Of a DNA stretch of 7,603 nucleotides, positions 6,360-7,603 are shown one piece after another. The position numbers and the translations under genes are program-made. Every line of letters begins with the position of its first letter. Position 1 is the first letter of the stretch. This DNA is from Acidobacteriaceae bacterium (GTDB lineage: Bacteria > Acidobacteriota > Terriglobia > Terriglobales > Acidobacteriaceae), in contig PLHN01000370.1 in NCBI GenBank assembly GCA_003139975.1, forward strand, positions 1 to 7,603, in the 5' to 3' direction. The notes beneath the pieces were generated by a model. That model had not been told where the DNA came from and searched no databases. It was given only the letters and a program-made list of their open reading frames with translations.

Positions 6360-6367
6360 GAGAACTA

Positions 6368-7603
6368 TTACTCCCCGTACGGCACCCAAACATTCTTAAC
6401 CTGCACCGAGTGCTCCAGGAACCATCGCCCCTCGGCTACTTTCGGATCGAACCAGTCAATCGCGCGTCCTTCGTTGGTGAAGACCTGTTTCAGATTTCCC
6501 ACCGACATCGCCTTGGCTGCGGCCGCGCTCGCTTCGTCGGCAAAGCTCCAGATGGCATCGACATCGTCATGCTCAGCCAGCGTCTTCAGCAGCTGCGAAA
6601 CGTATCCAGTAACAATATTCAGCGCACCGCCCGGCAAATCGCTGGTGTCAAAAACCTGGTATAAATCGCCGGCAATCAGCGGATAGGCTTCCGAAGGAAC
6701 CGCAATCACCGTATTTCCCATCGCCAGCAATGGCATAACGACGGAAATAAATCCCAGCAGCGGCGCTTCCCGCGGGCAAATTATGCCCACGGTCCCAATC
6801 GCCTCGTTCATAGCAATCGCGATATTGCGGAACGGAGGATTGTGCACCGCGCCAGCAAACTTGTCCGCCCAAGCGGCATAAGAAAAGATGCGCTCAATTC
6901 CGTCCTCCACTTCCGCCGCGGCCTGTTTGTCACCGACGACCGCCGCGAGGCGCCGTGCAATTTCCGCCCGCCGCTGCGAAAGGTTCTCCGCGCAGTAATA
7001 AAGCACCTGCGCCCGATTGTGCGCGGTCGCCTTTGCCCACGCCGATGCCTTCCGCGCAGCTTCCACCGCATTCCGAATATCCTTGCGATTCCCCAGCGGA
7101 GCCTCGCCCAGCAATCGCCCGTCCGCCGCGCGCACTTCCATGCTGTAACCCGAATCCGGACGAGCCTGCTTTCCGCCAATGTAAAGCTTCACGGTTCGAT
7201 CAATTGCAGGAGAAGGTTCAGTCAATCCGCGCGCATCGCGATCTCCCTCTGTCGCGCCAGCTGTGGCCTGTGGTTTTGCAGAGAACTGAGAACTGAGAAC
7301 TGAGAACTCTTTTGCAAGCATCGGCGCCTTGCTGAACCACTCCGGCTCCATATACTCAAGCAGCCCTTCGCGTCCGCCCTCGCGCCCATATCCGCTCTCG
7401 CGATATCCACCAAATCCGCACGAAGCGTCGAACATGTTGGTGCAGTTCACCCAAACCACGCCCGCTTTCAGTTGCGCCGCAACGTGCAAAGCGACATTGA
7501 CACTTTCGCTCCAAACGCAGGCCGCCAGTCCATAAGCAGTATTGTTCGCCAGCTCCACCGCCTCGCTCGGCGTGCGGAACGTCATCGCCGCCAGCACCGG
7601 CCC
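6368..7603 (-). CDS. ALDH16-type two-domain aldehyde dehydrogenase, C-terminal part (5' end beyond window)
   Basis: The frame is open to the right edge and 411 residues are visible; the whole protein should be about 800. It begins inside a first ALDH domain with GPVLAAMTFRTPSEAVELAN, followed by WVNCTNMFDASCGFGGYRESG and GLLEYMEPEW, the normal ALDH C-terminus. The catalytic Cys and Glu of domain 1 are off the window. A linker (about 7192-7325) leads to a second, divergent ALDH domain starting near VKLYIGGK and ending FLEHSVQVKNVWVPYGE, a terminus I associate with ALDH16. Domain 2 has CPREAPLL in place of PWNFP and TNEGRAIDW where NxGQxC is expected, so it lacks the catalytic Asn and Cys and is probably structural. 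The linker carries a heptamer array. The gene stops 8 bases from the convergent hydrolase. The substrate of the active domain is unknown. Confidence 0.87.
   Translation of the reverse strand, partial: GPVLAAMTFRTPSEAVELANNTAYGLAACVWSESVNVALHVAAQLKAGVVWVNCTNMFDASCGFGGYRESGYGREGGREGLLEYMEPEWFSKAPMLAKEFSVLSSQFSAKPQATAGATEGDRDARGLTEPSPAIDRTVKLYIGGKQARPDSGYSMEVRAADGRLLGEAPLGNRKDIRNAVEAARKASAWAKATAHNRAQVLYYCAENLSQRRAEIARRLAAVVGDKQAAAEVEDGIERIFSYAAWADKFAGAVHNPPFRNIAIAMNEAIGTVGIICPREAPLLGFISVVMPLLAMGNTVIAVPSEAYPLIAGDLYQVFDTSDLPGGALNIVTGYVSQLLKTLAEHDDVDAIWSFADEASAAAAKAMSVGNLKQVFTNEGRAIDWFDPKVAEGRWFLEHSVQVKNVWVPYGE
7274..7316. repeat. Four-copy GAGAACT heptamer array with flanking TTTTGCA direct repeats
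   Basis: Four perfect head-to-tail copies of GAGAACT fill 7281-7308. TTTTGCA stands immediately before the array (7274-7280) and again one base after it (7310-7316). Array plus spacer base plus one flank is 36 bp, that is 12 codons (EFSVLSSQFSAK on the - strand) within the ALDH16 linker. The protein reads LAK, the 12 residues ending in AK, then PQ, as expected for an in-frame insertion with duplicated flank. Gain or loss of one 7-bp unit would shift the frame to stops at about 7218 or 7222 respectively. Confidence 0.9.

Noticed and set aside
7274..7316. CRISPR-like array
   Set aside because: The units are 7 bp with no spacers, so this is a simple tandem repeat.

Overview
The window most likely comes from an Acidobacteriota chromosome. 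The strongest sign is the large exported protein at 2991-4727, which has the architecture of the VWFA-related domain family (TIGR03436) that is greatly expanded in that phylum. The G+C-rich coding sequence and the mixed gene orientations fit. No phage, insertion sequence, CRISPR array, rRNA or tRNA was seen.

Layout from left to right. (1) The C-terminal two thirds of a succinate-semialdehyde-type aldehyde dehydrogenase run off the left edge on the + strand. (2) A hairpin-rich spacer is followed by a sigma70-like promoter and pyrR on the + strand. (3) A ribokinase on the - strand converges with pyrR. It has its own good promoter, and its 5' leader carries three short repeats. (4) The exported VWA protein is on the - strand; a perfect TATAAT shows that its real start is the internal ATG at 4727. 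(5) About 850 bases without an intact gene follow. They hold a decayed VapC-like PIN-domain toxin remnant, a strong inverted repeat, and a stretch with nothing recognisable. (6) An exported alpha/beta hydrolase lies on the + strand. (7) It converges, with only 8 bases between stop codons, on the 3' part of a two-domain ALDH16-type aldehyde dehydrogenase on the - strand, which runs off the right edge. The second domain of that protein looks catalytically dead.

The genes do not form one operon. Every gene is either convergent with its neighbour or has its own promoter signal. Loose themes are aldehyde oxidation (both edges), (deoxy)ribose phosphorylation and pyrimidine salvage/regulation. A link through deoxyribose or nucleoside catabolism is possible but is only inference.

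No clearly new system was found. The most unusual observation is a four-copy heptamer array (GAGAACT) in the ALDH16 interdomain linker. It is bracketed by 7-bp direct repeats, so that the added DNA is exactly 36 bp and keeps the reading frame. A change of one repeat unit would cut off the second domain.
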